Shown: positions 8,378 to 16,924 of the stretch, piece by piece
Position numbering within the stretch: the stretch's first letter is position 1
How the letters are laid out: each line of letters opens with the position of its first letter
Source of the DNA: Berkiella sp964606325
GTDB lineage: Bacteria; Pseudomonadota; Gammaproteobacteria; Berkiellales; Berkiellaceae
Reading direction: 5' to 3'
Assembly: GCA_964606325.1 (NCBI GenBank)
Contig: CAZSGE010000036.1
Coordinates: 1 to 26,509, forward strand
DNA length: 26,509 bases
Position numbers and translations under genes: made by a program
The notes under the pieces: model-generated
The model's database searches: none
What the model was told of the DNA's origin: nothing
Seen by the model: the letters and a program-made list of their open reading frames with translations, nothing else

Positions 8378-9667
8378 ATGGATAAAGAGGTTGCCAAACT
8401 AACATTGCCAGGCAAAGAACCGCTGGATCTGCCTGTCATTAAAGGCACCATGGGTCCAGACGTGGTGGATATAGGTGCACTGAGTAAAGTTGACCTGTTC
8501 ACCTTTGATCCTGGTTTTCGTTCCACAGCCTCATGTGAGTCAAAAATCACCTTTATTGATGGTAACAAAGGTTTGTTATTACATCGTGGCTACCCTATCG
8601 AGCAATTAGCCGATAAGTCCGATTTTCTTGAAGTGTGTTATTTACTCCTATTTGGAGAACTTCCCACACAGACACAAAAAGATAAATTTATTTCAAAACT
8701 AAAAAACCACACCATGATCCATGAGCAATTGATCAAGTTCTATAGTGGATTTAGAAGAGACGCTCACCCGATGGCGATTATGTGTGGCGTAGTTGGCGCG
8801 TTATCTGCTTTTTATCATGATTCATTAGATATCCATAACGAAGAACATCGCGAAATGTCTGCCTTACGCTTAATAGCAAAAATGCCAACGTTAGCAGCGA
8901 TGAGTTATAAATATTCTATTGGCCAACCCTTTGTTTCACCTCTGAATAAAATGAGCTTTGCAGAAAACTTTCTGCACATGATGTTTTCTGTGCCCACTGA
9001 AGAATCCGTTCCTAACCCTATTTTGGTCAAAGCCATGGACAGAATTTTTATTCTGCATGCTGATCATGAACAAAATGCTTCAACTTCGACTGTGAGATTA
9101 GCGGGCTCCTCTGGCGCTAACCCCTTTGCCTGTATTGCAGCGGGTATTGCCGCTTTGTGGGGGCCGGCTCACGGTGGTGCTAATGAAGCGGTTCTTTCGA
9201 TGCTGCAAGAAATTGGCTCTGTGAACAATATTCCTAAGTTTATAGAAAGAGCCAAAGATAAAAATGATCCTTTCCGCTTAATGGGTTTTGGGCACCGGGT
9301 TTATAAAAACTTTGATCCCAGAGCAACGGTGATGCGTAAATCGTGTTATGAAGTGCTTGATGAGCTTGGATTACATGATGATCCTTTATTTGCCATTGCA
9401 CTCAAGTTAGAAGAAATTGCACTAAAAGATCCCTACTTCATTGAAAAGAAACTGTACCCAAATGTCGATTTCTATTCAGGCATTATTTTGCGCGCAATAG
9501 GTATTCCAACCAATATGTTCACCGTTATTTTTGCAATGGCACGTACGGTTGGCTGGATTGCGCATTGGAATGAAATGATAAGTTCGCCTGATCAAAGTAT
9601 TAACCGCCCACGACAGTTGTATACCGGCGCTGTGATGCGAGATTTTATTGATGTCTCAAAAAGGTAA
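8378..9667 (+). CDS. gltA: Citrate synthase (type II, hexameric class)
   Basis: Citrate synthase joins acetyl-CoA and oxaloacetate as the entry step of the TCA cycle. From the ATG at 8378 the protein is 429 residues (E. coli 427). The catalytic residues are H265 (GPAHGGANE), H306 (GFGHRVYK) and D364 (YPNVDFYSG), with the conserved LHADHEQNAS at 227-235. The long N-terminal domain, with the family's DPGFRSTASCES run at 44-55, is that of the Gram-negative NADH-regulated type. The start at 8378 follows AAAGGAG, whereas the frame's earlier ATG at 8339 has no ribosome site and lies at the predicted transcription start. It is divergent from sdhC, as in Legionella and Coxiella relatives, and its last 17 nt are also the start of galE. 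Confidence 0.97.
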   Translation: MDKEVAKLTLPGKEPLDLPVIKGTMGPDVVDIGALSKVDLFTFDPGFRSTASCESKITFIDGNKGLLLHRGYPIEQLADKSDFLEVCYLLLFGELPTQTQKDKFISKLKNHTMIHEQLIKFYSGFRRDAHPMAIMCGVVGALSAFYHDSLDIHNEEHREMSALRLIAKMPTLAAMSYKYSIGQPFVSPLNKMSFAENFLHMMFSVPTEESVPNPILVKAMDRIFILHADHEQNASTSTVRLAGSSGANPFACIAAGIAALWGPAHGGANEAVLSMLQEIGSVNNIPKFIERAKDKNDPFRLMGFGHRVYKNFDPRATVMRKSCYEVLDELGLHDDPLFAIALKLEEIALKDPYFIEKKLYPNVDFYSGIILRAIGIPTNMFTVIFAMARTVGWIAHWNEMISSPDQSINRPRQLYTGAVMRDFIDVSKR

Positions 9668-10655
9668 CGGAATACTTCTGACCGGTGGAGCCGGTTATAT
9701 CGGCAGTCATATTGTCAAAGCCTTAAACCAATCAAACACAACCGATGTGGTTGTGTTTGATAATTTATCAACAGGCTTTGCTGATAGCCTCCCTTCTAAC
9801 GTAAAACTCATTCAGGGCGATATACTAGATGCGCAACTGATTGAACACGTTATACAAAAAGAAAAAATCGATACGGTGATCCATCTTGCTGCAAAAACCG
9901 TGATCCCAGATTCTATTGCACGCCCACAAGATTATTACCAAAATAATACCCAAGGCACATTAAATTTGCTTCGTGCTTGTGTTGAAAATGGTGTTAAGCA
10001 TTTTATTTACTCATCAACAGCCGCTGTCTATGGCAATATATCTCAAGATAAAATAGATGAGCAAAGCGAAACGCACCCCACCAATCCTTATGGCTACTCT
10101 AAATTGATGAGTGAGCAGATCTTAAAAGATATCGCAAAACAATACCCTTTAAATTATATCATTCTGCGTTATTTTAACGTGGCCGGTGCTGCAATAGACG
10201 GCTCGATTGGTCAACGCACGCCACAAGCAACTCATTTAGTCAAAGTAGCAGTGCAAACGGCCTGCGGCTTACAACCAACACTCTCTATTTTTGGAAACAA
10301 TTATTCAACGCCTGATGGCACTTGCGTCCGAGATTTCATTCATGTCAGTGATTTAGCATCAGCACACCTAGATGCTTTATCTTATTTACAAAAAGGAAAT
10401 GCATCTTGCATTTTAAATTGTGGCTATGGTCACGGATATAGCGTGCTTGAGGTGGTTAAAGCAGTAGAAGCAATCACACACCGACCCTTGCCTGTTAACT
10501 TTGCGCCCCCACGCGTCGGCGATCTCCCCTGTGTTATTGCTGATAATAGTAAAATCAAACAAGTGCTCAATTGGCAGCCACAGTTTGATGATATTGCCGT
10601 GATTGTGAAAAGTGCGTGGGAGTGGGAGAAGAAATTAGCGGGAGAAAAAGAGTAA
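9651..10655 (+). CDS. galE: UDP-glucose 4-epimerase
   Basis: GalE interconverts UDP-glucose and UDP-galactose using tightly bound NAD, supplying galactose for lipopolysaccharide or exopolysaccharide. The 334-residue extended short-chain-dehydrogenase shows the NAD motif TGGAGYIG (11-18) and the catalytic trio S122/T123 (YSSTAAVYG), Y147 and K151 (NPYGYSKLMSE). Later come the substrate-domain stretch YFNVAGA and the conserved CVRDFIHVSDLA. Length fits E. coli GalE (338). The ATG at 9651 lies inside gltA, in another frame, giving a 17-nt overlap. An in-frame TTG at 9648 is a less likely start. The overlap implies cotranscription and probably translational coupling with gltA, an unusual pairing. 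The substrate could also be the N-acetyl form. Confidence 0.93.
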   Translation: MSQKGNGILLTGGAGYIGSHIVKALNQSNTTDVVVFDNLSTGFADSLPSNVKLIQGDILDAQLIEHVIQKEKIDTVIHLAAKTVIPDSIARPQDYYQNNTQGTLNLLRACVENGVKHFIYSSTAAVYGNISQDKIDEQSETHPTNPYGYSKLMSEQILKDIAKQYPLNYIILRYFNVAGAAIDGSIGQRTPQATHLVKVAVQTACGLQPTLSIFGNNYSTPDGTCVRDFIHVSDLASAHLDALSYLQKGNASCILNCGYGHGYSVLEVVKAVEAITHRPLPVNFAPPRVGDLPCVIADNSKIKQVLNWQPQFDDIAVIVKSAWEWEKKLAGEKE

Positions 10656-10740
10656 ATCCCCCGCTTGCTGCGCAAGCTGCCCCCTTTACAAAGTGGGCAC
10701 ACATCGCTTCGCGATGAAAGATCTCACGAAGCGATTCCAA
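10656..10740. repeat. Hairpin-rich spacer between convergent galE and ald
   Basis: Two perfect 6-bp, 3-nt-loop hairpins sit here: GCTTGC-TGC-GCAAGC (10663-10677) and CATCGC-TTC-GCGATG (10702-10716). An alternative 9-bp pairing joins ATCGCTTCG (10703-10711) with CGAAGCGAT (10727-10735). The first hairpin is flanked by C-runs. There is no T-run, so termination here is not of the standard intrinsic type. The style resembles the sdhB-sucA cluster, though the bases differ. Confidence 0.65.
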
Positions 10741-11859
10741 CTAAACGTTCAACACTTCCAAAGGCGAGTAATTCTTATAACCAAGTGCTTGCGCGACAGC
10801 AGCATAAGTAATTTTACCTTTATGTACGTTTAGACCATTACGTAAGTTAGCGTCTTCCAGTAACGCACGCTTATAGCCTTTGTTGGCCAAATCAACGACG
10901 TTACGTAAAGTTGCATTGTTCAATGCAAAAGAAGACGTTCTTGGCACGCCACCTGGCATGTTGGCAACGCAATAGTGAACAATGCCGTCGATGGTATAGG
11001 TAGGCTCAGCATGGGTTGTGGGCATACTGGTTTCAAAACATCCGCCTTGATCGATAGACACGTCTACCAATACAGCACCGGGCTTCATATCTTTTAACAT
11101 GCTTCTGGAAACTAATTTAGGCGCTGATCCACCTGGCACGAGCACTGCACCAATCACTAAATCCGCACGAGGGATATAACGTTCAATCGCATCTTGAGTG
11201 GCATAAATCGTGTGTAAAGAAGAACCATATTGAAAATCTAATTCACGCAAACGATTTAAAGATTTGTCTAAAACGGTGACTTCTGCTTCCATACCAATCG
11301 CCATACGCAGCGCATTGGTACCTACCACACCGCCGCCAAGGACAACAATATGTGCGGGTGCAACACCTGGAACGCCACCCACCAAAATACCTCTACCGCC
11401 TTGAGCTTTCTCTAAAGCATGAGCACCTGCTTGCACAGACATTCTGCCGGCAACTTCACTCATAGGTGCAAGTAAGGGTAAACGGCCTTGATCATCCGTA
11501 ACAGTTTCATAGGCAATAGCAATACATCCTGATTCTAAAAGGAGCTTGGCTTGTTCTGGATCTGGAGCAAGGTGAAGATAAGTAAAGAGGACCTGGTCTT
11601 CGCGTAACATTAAGCATTCAGCAGGTTGTGGCTCTTTCACCTTCACAATCATATCCGCAGTGGCAAAAATTTCAGCCGCAGTATCGACAATAACTGCACC
11701 AGCTTGGCGGTAGTCATCATCATTGATATCAATACCCATGCCTGCATTGCTTTCAACAAAGACTTCATGACCGTTAGCGACAAGTTCTCTGACGCTGCTT
11801 GGCACTAAACCAACACGGTATTCATGATTTTTGATTTCTTTTGGCACACCTACGCGCAT
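10741..11859 (-). CDS. ald: Alanine dehydrogenase (NAD)
   Basis: The enzyme reversibly deaminates L-alanine to pyruvate and ammonia with NAD, feeding alanine carbon into the TCA cycle coded nearby. The 372 residues match the family closely. Substrate-binding R15 and K75 and catalytic H96 and D270 occupy the same numbers as in the well-studied mycobacterial enzyme. The Rossmann motif VLGGGVVGTNA begins at residue 173. The start ATG at 11859 has a GGAG about 9 nt upstream and a short leader from a good promoter. It stands alone, convergent with galE and divergent from an unrecognised gene. Pyridine nucleotide transhydrogenase alpha is a distant relative, but the length and active-site residues favour Ald. 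Confidence 0.95.
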   Translation of the reverse strand: MRVGVPKEIKNHEYRVGLVPSSVRELVANGHEVFVESNAGMGIDINDDDYRQAGAVIVDTAAEIFATADMIVKVKEPQPAECLMLREDQVLFTYLHLAPDPEQAKLLLESGCIAIAYETVTDDQGRLPLLAPMSEVAGRMSVQAGAHALEKAQGGRGILVGGVPGVAPAHIVVLGGGVVGTNALRMAIGMEAEVTVLDKSLNRLRELDFQYGSSLHTIYATQDAIERYIPRADLVIGAVLVPGGSAPKLVSRSMLKDMKPGAVLVDVSIDQGGCFETSMPTTHAEPTYTIDGIVHYCVANMPGGVPRTSSFALNNATLRNVVDLANKGYKRALLEDANLRNGLNVHKGKITYAAVAQALGYKNYSPLEVLNV

Positions 11860-11892
11860 TTTTGCTACTCCGCCTGGTTTGAAATGATGTGC

Positions 11893-11921
11893 ACATTAAG
11901 CCTTTAACCGACCGATGTCAA
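11893..11921 (-). promoter_or_regulatory. Promoter of ald
   Basis: On the minus strand a perfect TTGACA at 11921-11916 is followed after 17 nt by TAATGT at 11898-11893. Transcription would start near 11886, giving a leader of about 27 nt to the ald ATG with its GGAG ribosome site. The perfect -35 with ideal spacing makes this one of the better promoter calls in the window, although the -10 is only half matched. Confidence 0.6.
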
Positions 11922-11967
11922 CACAATAGTTATATAGCTAATTATTTATTGTGATCTTTTAGCTATT

Positions 11968-12042
11968 GGATCTGTGATCGATTGTAAATTCCTATAAATA
12001 TGAGCGTTTTTATAGATCTATGATATTGACTCAGATCTATGA
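11968..12042. repeat. Repeated 10-mer AGATCTATGA in the ald/orphan gene spacer
   Basis: AGATCTATGA occurs exactly at 12014-12023 and 12033-12042, 19 nt apart. A related GGATCTGTGA is at 11968-11977 and a weaker partial copy starts at 12061. They lie between divergent ald and the gene at 12093, so they may be regulator sites for one or both. Ald genes are often controlled by Lrp/AldR proteins, but no known box was recognised. A TTGACT at 12026-12031 may be a -35 for the plus-strand gene; no matching -10 is convincing. Confidence 0.4.
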
Positions 12043-12092
12043 ATATGAGGTACTACGTATAGATCCTTCATAAACTATTGACAAGGAATGTC

Positions 12093-12566
12093 ATGGAAAA
12101 GTCATCAGAAGGTGTAGTGATCAGCTCCTTAAACAGCGAGCTGGGAGAATTGCAAAATGCGCTTTCTCACCTTCATTCACTACCAAAATTAGCGCGTCTT
12201 AACTTTATTAAAGATATTGAAACGTCAATTGGATCGCTTGATGATCCGCATTTGCCGATCAGCATCAAGCCTGTGCTTAGCCAGTTATTGGAAGCCTCCA
12301 AAGGATACCTCGAATCTGGCAATGCAAAAGCATTTTTGCCTTTATGCGAGTTGGCCATTTCAATTTGTGGACAAGGATGGAGCTACTTGAGCTACTGGAT
12401 AAGCTCCGAGCAAAATCTTTGCTACAGCATTTTCTGGAGCTTAAAAGATGCGCTTGAACGACATCGAAAGCATTTATCCATGTATAACGCGAGTGGCAAC
12501 GACGGTTCTCCTCGCATGCAATTTTACAAATTGCCCGTACAAAAAGTGTCTAGATTAAGAGATTAA
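12093..12566 (+). CDS. Unrecognised protein, 157 residues
   Basis: I do not recognise this protein. From the ATG at 12093 it is 157 residues; the frame also opens at a TTG at 12078. The ATG is preceded by AAGGAA at about 4-5 nt, so it is the better start. It has no signal peptide or clear membrane segment. The first 80 residues look helical and leucine-rich (ELQNALSHLHSLPKLARL), the middle holds a small aromatic stretch (GWSYLSYWISSEQNLCYSIFW, interrupted by charges nearby), and the C-terminus is basic. A strong terminator follows at once. A good ribosome site, a terminator and an open frame argue that it is a real, single-gene unit. In Legionellales, orphan genes of this kind are sometimes secreted effectors, but nothing here shows that. 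Confidence 0.7.
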   Translation: MEKSSEGVVISSLNSELGELQNALSHLHSLPKLARLNFIKDIETSIGSLDDPHLPISIKPVLSQLLEASKGYLESGNAKAFLPLCELAISICGQGWSYLSYWISSEQNLCYSIFWSLKDALERHRKHLSMYNASGNDGSPRMQFYKLPVQKVSRLRD

Positions 12567-12580
12567 TCGATAACGTATAA

Positions 12581-12608
12581 AAAAAGCCTCTGATGAGGCT
12601 TTTTTTTT
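12581..12608. terminator. Bidirectional intrinsic terminator
   Basis: GCCTC-TGAT-GAGGC is flanked by an A-run on the left and eight or more T on the right, so both strands read as stem plus U-tract (AAAAAGCCTC/GAGGCTTTTT). It sits 15 nt after the plus-strand gene and 11 nt after the end of the minus-strand gene, and serves both. Confidence 0.93.
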
Positions 12609-12618
12609 AAGGTTTTTT

Positions 12619-13260
12619 TTATTTCTTTCTTTTAATGCAAGATGTAATTTTAGATCTTGCTGCTTCCTTTGCTCGTCTAGGAGCGAGCTCTTCAAACACT
12701 AATCGGTTTTGTCCTTGGATTGCAGCTTTAAACGCAGGAGTGAGGCTGGGGTTTTTCGCTGTTGTGTCGATTTTCGTTTTGGAATTCGTCGCTTTATCTT
12801 CATCTTGGCCCAACCTTTTGTCAGTAGAAAAATCTAAAGGAATACTGCTGTTTTGCGCAGCCTTAGGAATCGTAACGGGAATGTCACTATTTTCCGCAAA
12901 AAAGCTCATCACGTCAAGAGCTGATATTTCCAACTCAATATCACTTCTTTTTAAACTCGCTTTTGCACTGCCAGAATCATAGTCCAACTCGTCAATGCTG
13001 CTTATGTCAGAGGGAAAATCAATATTTGAGTCGCAAAAAGTTGCATTCAAAGGTTCAAATTCTCGATTTACCGCATTTGGCATCTCTTTCAAAATGGTAG
13101 AGCCAGAGAACAATTCACCCAGAACCTCGCTAAAAGAGGCCAAGGTTGAATTGTTACTTGATTGGTGAGCAATCTCCATGCTTAAAGGATCTTGGAAATC
13201 TTGCAGTGAATCGAATGAATTTTGCTCTGGCCAATCAATGTGATCAAAACTGATAGTCAT
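12619..13260 (-). CDS. Unrecognised 213-residue protein with acidic body and basic tail
   Basis: The function is unknown to me. The 213-residue product has no signal peptide or membrane helix. Residues 1-130 are acidic and rich in Ser, Asp and Asn (for example SNIDFPSDISSIDELDYDSG). The last 35 residues turn strongly basic (ELAPRRAKEAARSKIT, ending in IKRKK). Much of it is probably disordered. The ATG at 13260 has a GAGGA ribosome site 6 nt upstream, and a strong promoter lies about 120 nt upstream, so it should be expressed. It shares a terminator with the convergent gene at 12093. The acidic-to-basic polarity suggests a nucleic-acid, membrane or secretion-related role, but that is a guess; a secreted effector is one possibility. 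Confidence 0.7.
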   Translation of the reverse strand: MTISFDHIDWPEQNSFDSLQDFQDPLSMEIAHQSSNNSTLASFSEVLGELFSGSTILKEMPNAVNREFEPLNATFCDSNIDFPSDISSIDELDYDSGSAKASLKRSDIELEISALDVMSFFAENSDIPVTIPKAAQNSSIPLDFSTDKRLGQDEDKATNSKTKIDTTAKNPSLTPAFKAAIQGQNRLVFEELAPRRAKEAARSKITSCIKRKK

Positions 13261-13385
13261 ACATTTTCCTCAACAAACTACGTGAGATAAAAATAAGCTA
13301 TTAATTAATTTGGTTAGTTAACAAATGAATAGCAGGTTAAAGCGCTGCCTCACTGGCGGGAAGATCGTCCTGAAATGAAGGGTGC

Positions 13386-13413
13386 ATTATACACATAGTT
13401 AACCACTCATCAA
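13386..13413 (-). promoter_or_regulatory. Strong sigma-70 promoter for the 213-residue protein gene
   Basis: On the minus strand TTGATG (13413-13408), a 16-nt spacer and a perfect TATAAT (13391-13386) form a near-consensus promoter. Transcription would start near 13379, giving a leader of about 120 nt. It lies just after the prsR stop, so the downstream gene does not depend on prsKR transcription. Confidence 0.7.
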
Positions 13414-13448
13414 AATACTCTTTCAAGTATGGCTCATCTGCGCAGATT

Positions 13449-14825
13449 TCAGAGTGTTTCCACTTCAGTCACCTGTTCATGGATATGGAGTTTTTCCATC
13501 ATGTTATAGAGCGTAGGCCGTGTGATGCCTAATAAATCCGCCGCTTTGGAGATATTTCCATCACAGTAGTTGATGGCCCGTAAAATGGCTTCTTTCTCAG
13601 CGGTGTCTCTTATATGTTTGAGATTAAACGGCATACTAGGTGAATCATGCAAAGGTAAATCAAGATCGCTTAACATAATCTGATTATTCTCAGCCATGAT
13701 AACGGCTCGTTTCATGCGATTTTCAAGTTCACGCACATTGCCTGGCCAGGAATAGCGGTTAATCGCATCAATTGCTTCATCTGAAATTCTTTTCACTGGG
13801 CGCTTAAATTCTCTGGCAAATTTAGAAAGTAATACCCTGGCCATAATCGCCGCATCACCTAATCTATCGCGCAGTGGCGGAATAGAGATGGTGACTTCAC
13901 TTAAGCGATAGTAAAGATCCTCTCTAAAAGTATGCGCTTGAATTAAATCTTGTAAGTGATGATGACTTGCGCAAATCACGCGTACATCCACTGGAATAGG
14001 ATTTCTGCCACCTAACCTATCAATAGCTCTTTCTTGCAAAAAGCGTAATAACTTGGGCTGCAGTGAGAGCGGCAAATCACCAATTTCATCTAAAAATAAA
14101 GTGCCTTTATGTGCTAATTCAATTTTACCTAAGGTTTGTTTGACCGCTCCCGTAAAAGCCCCGCGCTCATAACCAAACAATTCACTTTCCAATAAATTTT
14201 CCGGGATAGCAGCACAGTTGATTGCAATAAACGGCTCTTTGGAACGAGTACTTTGTTCATGTAAAGCACGTGCTAGCACTTCCTTACCCGTACCGCTTTC
14301 TCCATGTAACAAAATAGTGATGTTATTAGGCGCTACCTTTTGAACAGTGCGACAGACTTTGTGCATGAGGGGGCAGCTTGTCACCACACCTTTTATGGGC
14401 TGATCTGCTGAAAAATCAGTGAATGCTTTATGCTCACGCTCAAGCGTATCTAAGTAAAAGGCGCGATCCACTATCAAGGCTAACGCACGAGGATCAATAG
14501 GTTTTACATAAAAATCATAAGCTCCGATGCTTATTGCCTCTACTGCAATTTTGCGTGAAGTTTGGCCTGTGACCATGATGACTTTTGTTTGGGGTCGTAG
14601 TGAAATAATTTCTCGTAAGGTATTCAAGCCTTCTTCGTACCCACAAGGGTTAGGTGGCAGACCTAAATCTAATGTGACCACAGTTGGTTCATAACGACGC
14701 AACTTAGCGATAGCTTCTTTCCTATCTTGCGCCATGATAACTTCGTAATTATCAAACGACCACAATAATTGTTCTCTTAAACCTGGATCATCTTCGATGA
14801 CTAACAAATAAGGTTTTTCACTCAC
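13449..14825 (-). CDS. prsR: Sigma-54-dependent response regulator of PrsR type
   Basis: This is a three-domain NtrC-family activator. The receiver domain (about 5-120) has the acidic pocket E11/D12, phosphoacceptor D53 (TLDLGLPP) and K108 (YVKPID). The AAA+ domain has Walker A GESGTGKE (175-182), the sigma-54 contact loop GAFTGA (222-227) and Walker B LFLDE (243-247). A Fis-type helix-turn-helix lies near the C-terminus (NISKAADLLGITRPTLYNMM). The receiver's wording, including VVTLDLGLPP and FYVKPIDP, is that of the PEP-CTERM/exosortase-associated PrsR group, which activates surface-export genes with RpoN. The start is GTG at 14825 with AAGGAA 7 nt upstream, 11 nt after prsK. No exosortase gene is in the window, so its targets here are unknown. 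Confidence 0.9.
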   Translation of the reverse strand: MSEKPYLLVIEDDPGLREQLLWSFDNYEVIMAQDRKEAIAKLRRYEPTVVTLDLGLPPNPCGYEEGLNTLREIISLRPQTKVIMVTGQTSRKIAVEAISIGAYDFYVKPIDPRALALIVDRAFYLDTLEREHKAFTDFSADQPIKGVVTSCPLMHKVCRTVQKVAPNNITILLHGESGTGKEVLARALHEQSTRSKEPFIAINCAAIPENLLESELFGYERGAFTGAVKQTLGKIELAHKGTLFLDEIGDLPLSLQPKLLRFLQERAIDRLGGRNPIPVDVRVICASHHHLQDLIQAHTFREDLYYRLSEVTISIPPLRDRLGDAAIMARVLLSKFAREFKRPVKRISDEAIDAINRYSWPGNVRELENRMKRAVIMAENNQIMLSDLDLPLHDSPSMPFNLKHIRDTAEKEAILRAINYCDGNISKAADLLGITRPTLYNMMEKLHIHEQVTEVETL

Positions 14826-14836
14826 AATTGTTTCCT

Positions 14837-16924
14837 TTACGCTACCACCTGCTGCTGAATATGAGCAGCAAGCGGAAATTCTAATCTGAAAATTGAACCA
14901 AGGCCTTTTGTTGTTTCAACATTAAGCTTTCCACCCACCGCATGCAAATATTCTCGTGCTTCATACACACCTATCCCCATGCCTTTATCTCCCTTTGTTG
15001 TCACAAAAGGTCTGTATAAACTTAAGTGGATAAACTCAGGGTCCATGCCACAGCCTGTATCATGAATAGAAATTTGTAATTGATCTTCTTTCAAAGATAC
15101 CACTAATTTAATTTCACCGTCTTGTGGCGTTGCTTGTTGAGCATTCTCAACTAAGTGACACAGTATATTAATAAACTTATCTTCTTCGCCTTTCACAGTG
15201 ACTTCTTTTAATGGAATTTGCCAATCAAGTATGGGAACTGGTTGACGATGATTCGTCAATTGAATGACCTTCTGTAAAATCTCTTGCACTTGTACATCAT
15301 CCGCAAAATGATTTTCTTGCCTATCTCGCACTTGCAAAAGTAATCTATCAATTTTATCAGCGGCATGTTCCACTGTTTGATAAACACTCGTTGTAAAAGC
15401 GGGATTACCTTCATGTTTAATACGATTACTTTGAATGATTTTCAATTGCGAATAAACATTTTTAAGATCATGCATCACAAAAGCTGATAAGCGATTATAG
15501 CCTTCAAATTGACGCGCAATCGCAAGTGCTTGTGCATTTTTTTCTTGCGCCAAACAAATTGCTGCTTGTCTTCCTGCCATAGAAAGTAAATCTAAAACTT
15601 CCCAGTTTAAGTTAAAAAAAGCGATTCTGGGATGCGCCAAGATAACAAATGCTTGTAACCGATTACCGTGAATCAAAGGAACCAACAACCACGCCCAATT
15701 AATTTGGCGAAGTGTATTAGGCAAAGTGAGTAAACGATTATCCGCATTAAAGCGAGACGGTAATTCAATTGCGCGTTTAGATTGTTGCAAAAATTCAGTA
15801 AACGCACCTGCTTCAACTACCATGTCTTTATTAGGAAAAGGATGATTCCAGCATTCCTTGAGAATAAATCCACGTTTTTCTTCCCATTCAAACAACATGC
15901 CCTTTGGGCTTTCTAACATCTCAGCTAATGCTTTGATAACGCGAGAAGGTAACTGTTTACCATCCTCGTCAAACGAGAGTAATGTAGAAAATTTTATCCA
16001 TTCTTCTCGATAATCATATCTGAGTTTAAAAAAGTTTTTAGTGATGAAATGCTTGGCCGACGCTCTGACTTTTCCGGAAGATAGCATAAATGATAAAACA
16101 ATGAGCGAACCTGAAAAGAAGATAATTTGTAATCCTTTGCCCCATGGTCCACCCCACTCACGAATACAATATCCTAACAAAGCCATGAGTAGTAAATATA
16201 TGCCACAACTCACGAAAACCGTGGAGCGAAATATCAATGCGCGTGAGGGTAAAATCTCTGCTTGCCATTTATGATGACGTAGGGCGCTCAATCCAATTAA
16301 AGGGGCAATCGTAGCGCAGATAGCACCTCTAATTTCCCAAATTGAAAGACTCATACTATTAAAGAGAACCGCATGAGCATACATGTAAAATTCATAGCAA
16401 TACATCAAGCCAATACCGATACATAATAGCTTGATACCCCAGCGCCTTTCTGGCACCGTACCTCGGTAAACTTGTTCAATCAGTGCCAAATTGAGTACAC
16501 AAAAAATCACATATCCAATGTAAGCATATTTTGCATAAGAATGAGTGCTACCTGGTTGCCAACTTGTTTGAGTGATAGCGGCATCAATTAATAGACCAAG
16601 TAAAATACTACCAATAAACGCTAAAAAGAAAGGACTAAAAAACCAACGAGATTTATTCCCACGTTGAGTTAATTTTAACAATTGAATGAGGGTAATAAAC
16701 CATAGGCCATCGCAAATGACTTCGCTCATGCCAGCAAAACTATAGTTTTGCATCACTTGAGTTGCGAATAGTACTTCTAATGTTGCCCAAAATGCTGTTG
16801 CCGCACAGCTGATTATCAGAATCGGAAATTGCGAACGTGTTGGTCTGTGACAGGCCAAAACAGCACTGACAATACTAAACGCAATTGCGCACGTTAAGTG
16901 GCTCGCAACTGCTACGCCAGACAT
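14837..16924 (-). CDS. prsK: Membrane sensor histidine kinase of PrsK type
   Basis: PrsK is the kinase partner of PrsR. The 695-residue protein starts with about eight to ten membrane helices (residues 5 to about 285), followed by a GAF-like region at about 300-460 (containing WAWLLVPLIHGNRLQAF). The transmitter has H-box histidine H485 in FVMHDLKNVYSQL, N-box N594 (LVENAQQATP), G1 box DTGCGMD near 622 and G2 box GMGIGVYEARE near 664. HDLKN in place of HELRT is usual in this group. The ATG at 16924 follows a GGGAG. The N-terminal helices probably sense a membrane or envelope signal, which is not known. It is the first gene of a two-gene operon and is divergent from the secreted Ser/Thr-rich protein gene. 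Confidence 0.9.
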   Translation of the reverse strand: MSGVAVASHLTCAIAFSIVSAVLACHRPTRSQFPILIISCAATAFWATLEVLFATQVMQNYSFAGMSEVICDGLWFITLIQLLKLTQRGNKSRWFFSPFFLAFIGSILLGLLIDAAITQTSWQPGSTHSYAKYAYIGYVIFCVLNLALIEQVYRGTVPERRWGIKLLCIGIGLMYCYEFYMYAHAVLFNSMSLSIWEIRGAICATIAPLIGLSALRHHKWQAEILPSRALIFRSTVFVSCGIYLLLMALLGYCIREWGGPWGKGLQIIFFSGSLIVLSFMLSSGKVRASAKHFITKNFFKLRYDYREEWIKFSTLLSFDEDGKQLPSRVIKALAEMLESPKGMLFEWEEKRGFILKECWNHPFPNKDMVVEAGAFTEFLQQSKRAIELPSRFNADNRLLTLPNTLRQINWAWLLVPLIHGNRLQAFVILAHPRIAFFNLNWEVLDLLSMAGRQAAICLAQEKNAQALAIARQFEGYNRLSAFVMHDLKNVYSQLKIIQSNRIKHEGNPAFTTSVYQTVEHAADKIDRLLLQVRDRQENHFADDVQVQEILQKVIQLTNHRQPVPILDWQIPLKEVTVKGEEDKFINILCHLVENAQQATPQDGEIKLVVSLKEDQLQISIHDTGCGMDPEFIHLSLYRPFVTTKGDKGMGIGVYEAREYLHAVGGKLNVETTKGLGSIFRLEFPLAAHIQQQVVA

